Shown one piece after another: positions 20,192 to 20,609 of a stretch of 20,609 nucleotides of DNA. This DNA is from a virus. Each line of letters begins with the position of its first letter. Position 1 is the stretch's first letter. The stretch is from positions 1-20,609 of the IMG/VR virus record IMGVR_UViG_3300003323_000521; one strand, given 5' to 3'. Below the pieces are notes generated by a model. It had not been told where the DNA came from. It did not search any database and saw only the letters and a list, made by a program, of their open reading frames with translations. A program made the translations under genes and the position numbers.

Positions 20192-20194
20192 GAT
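20167..20194 (+). promoter_or_regulatory. pL-like promoter
   Basis: A perfect -35 TTGACA (20167-20172), a 16-nt spacer and -10 TATGAT (20189-20194, five of six consensus positions). Its layout matches pR base for base around the operator. It should be strong and tightly repressed, reading into the lectin-like gene with a leader of about 34 nt. Confidence 0.88.
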
Positions 20195-20234
20195 TGTCTC
20201 CAACGCAGCACCCCCCGCTGCGAAGGAGATGGAG

Positions 20235-20609
20235 ATGGCAACCCGGAAGATCTCGAAGACCGAGCCGAGCAACCTGCCGAAGATCGGCGCGGCCTGGCCG
20301 GGCGTGGAAGGCAGCATCTACGCTGGCGTCACGACGGACCCGAAGGGCCAGCTGTACGCGCTGGTGCTGCTGGCTGACAAGCCGATCTCGTGGCTGAACT
20401 TCAAGGGCGCGAACGACTGGGCAAAGAGCATCGGTGCGACGCTCTTCAACCGCGTCGAGGGCGCGATGCTGTTCGCGAACATCCGCGACCAGTTCGAGCG
20501 CGCGTGGTATTGGACCAGCGAGGCCGATGGCGCCTCGTACGCCTGGTACTGCGGCTTCGGCTTCGGCTACCAGAACTACTTCCACAAGAGCTACGAGGGC
20601 TGCGCCCGC
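20235..20609 (+). CDS. C-type-lectin-like (DUF1566/Lcl-like) phage protein, 3' end outside window
   Basis: The first 125 codons of a gene from ATG 20235. The N-terminus (MATRKISKTEPSNLPKIGAA) and the LYALVLLADKPISWLNFKGA segment match prophage proteins I recall from Betaproteobacteria. The C-terminal visible part, with WYWTSE, YAWYCGFGFGYQNYF and KSYEGCAR, is the Lcl/DUF1566-type lectin fold that usually ends in RAVRR. AAGGAG ends 6 nt before ATG 20235; the in-frame ATG at 20229 touches the ribosome site. It is the first gene under the repressor-controlled pL promoter, so it should be made early after induction. The function of this phage family is not known to me. Confidence 0.82.
   Translation, partial: MATRKISKTEPSNLPKIGAAWPGVEGSIYAGVTTDPKGQLYALVLLADKPISWLNFKGANDWAKSIGATLFNRVEGAMLFANIRDQFERAWYWTSEADGASYAWYCGFGFGYQNYFHKSYEGCAR

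Noticed and set aside
1-20609. CRISPR array, tRNA or rRNA genes, insertion sequences
   Set aside because: No regularly spaced repeats, no cloverleaf-like segment and no transposase-like protein was noticed on either strand by eye; a dedicated search could not be run.

Overview
This window is part of a temperate siphovirus-type genome, most likely a prophage in a high-GC betaproteobacterium. The host guess (probably Burkholderiales) rests on strong G/C bias at third codon positions and on head proteins of the kind seen in Burkholderia phages such as phiE125. No host gene, integrase, attachment site, tail gene or lysis gene is visible, so both ends lie inside the element.

Layout. From left to right the minus strand carries the late head and packaging block: a gp8-like connector cut by the left edge, an SGNH-hydrolase virion protein, a small protein, the HK97-type major capsid protein, prohead protease, portal, large and small terminase subunits, and an HNH nuclease (1-8129). 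A control region follows (8130-8475), with a good minus-strand promoter and an intrinsic terminator. From 8476 to 18088 runs a single early operon of twenty minus-strand genes. Eighteen of its nineteen junctions are 4-nt stop/start overlaps. It holds a CII-like regulator, an HNH nuclease, a zincin-like protein, a ParB-like protein, a DUF4406 protein, a winged-helix protein, an SNF2-like helicase, a DNA methyltransferase, a DUF1376 replication protein, DUF1367 and DUF1364 proteins, several small membrane or Cys-rich proteins, and last a zinc-finger protein in the position of lambda Q.

The immunity region (18089-20234) is lambda-like. A YdaS/Cro-like gene reads leftward and a CI-like repressor gene reads rightward. 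Between them are three copies of the operator CTAGCG-TTT-CGCTAG. The repressor gene is followed by a predicted lipoprotein gene and a terminator. Two more operator copies then overlap a second promoter, equivalent to lambda pL, driving a C-type-lectin-like (DUF1566/Lcl-like) gene that runs off the right edge. A minus-strand terminator between cro and the CII-like gene resembles tR1.

How it works together (inference from layout). In a lysogen the repressor would silence both TTGACA promoters, while the repressor and lipoprotein genes stay on. On induction the leftward promoter would make Cro and then the long regulatory and replication operon. The last product of that operon would allow read-through of the terminator at 8284-8314 into the packaging and head genes. 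The points most worth following up are the paired operator/promoter modules, the lipoprotein cotranscribed with the repressor, the zinc-finger/promoter/terminator late switch, and the SGNH hydrolase placed between head genes.
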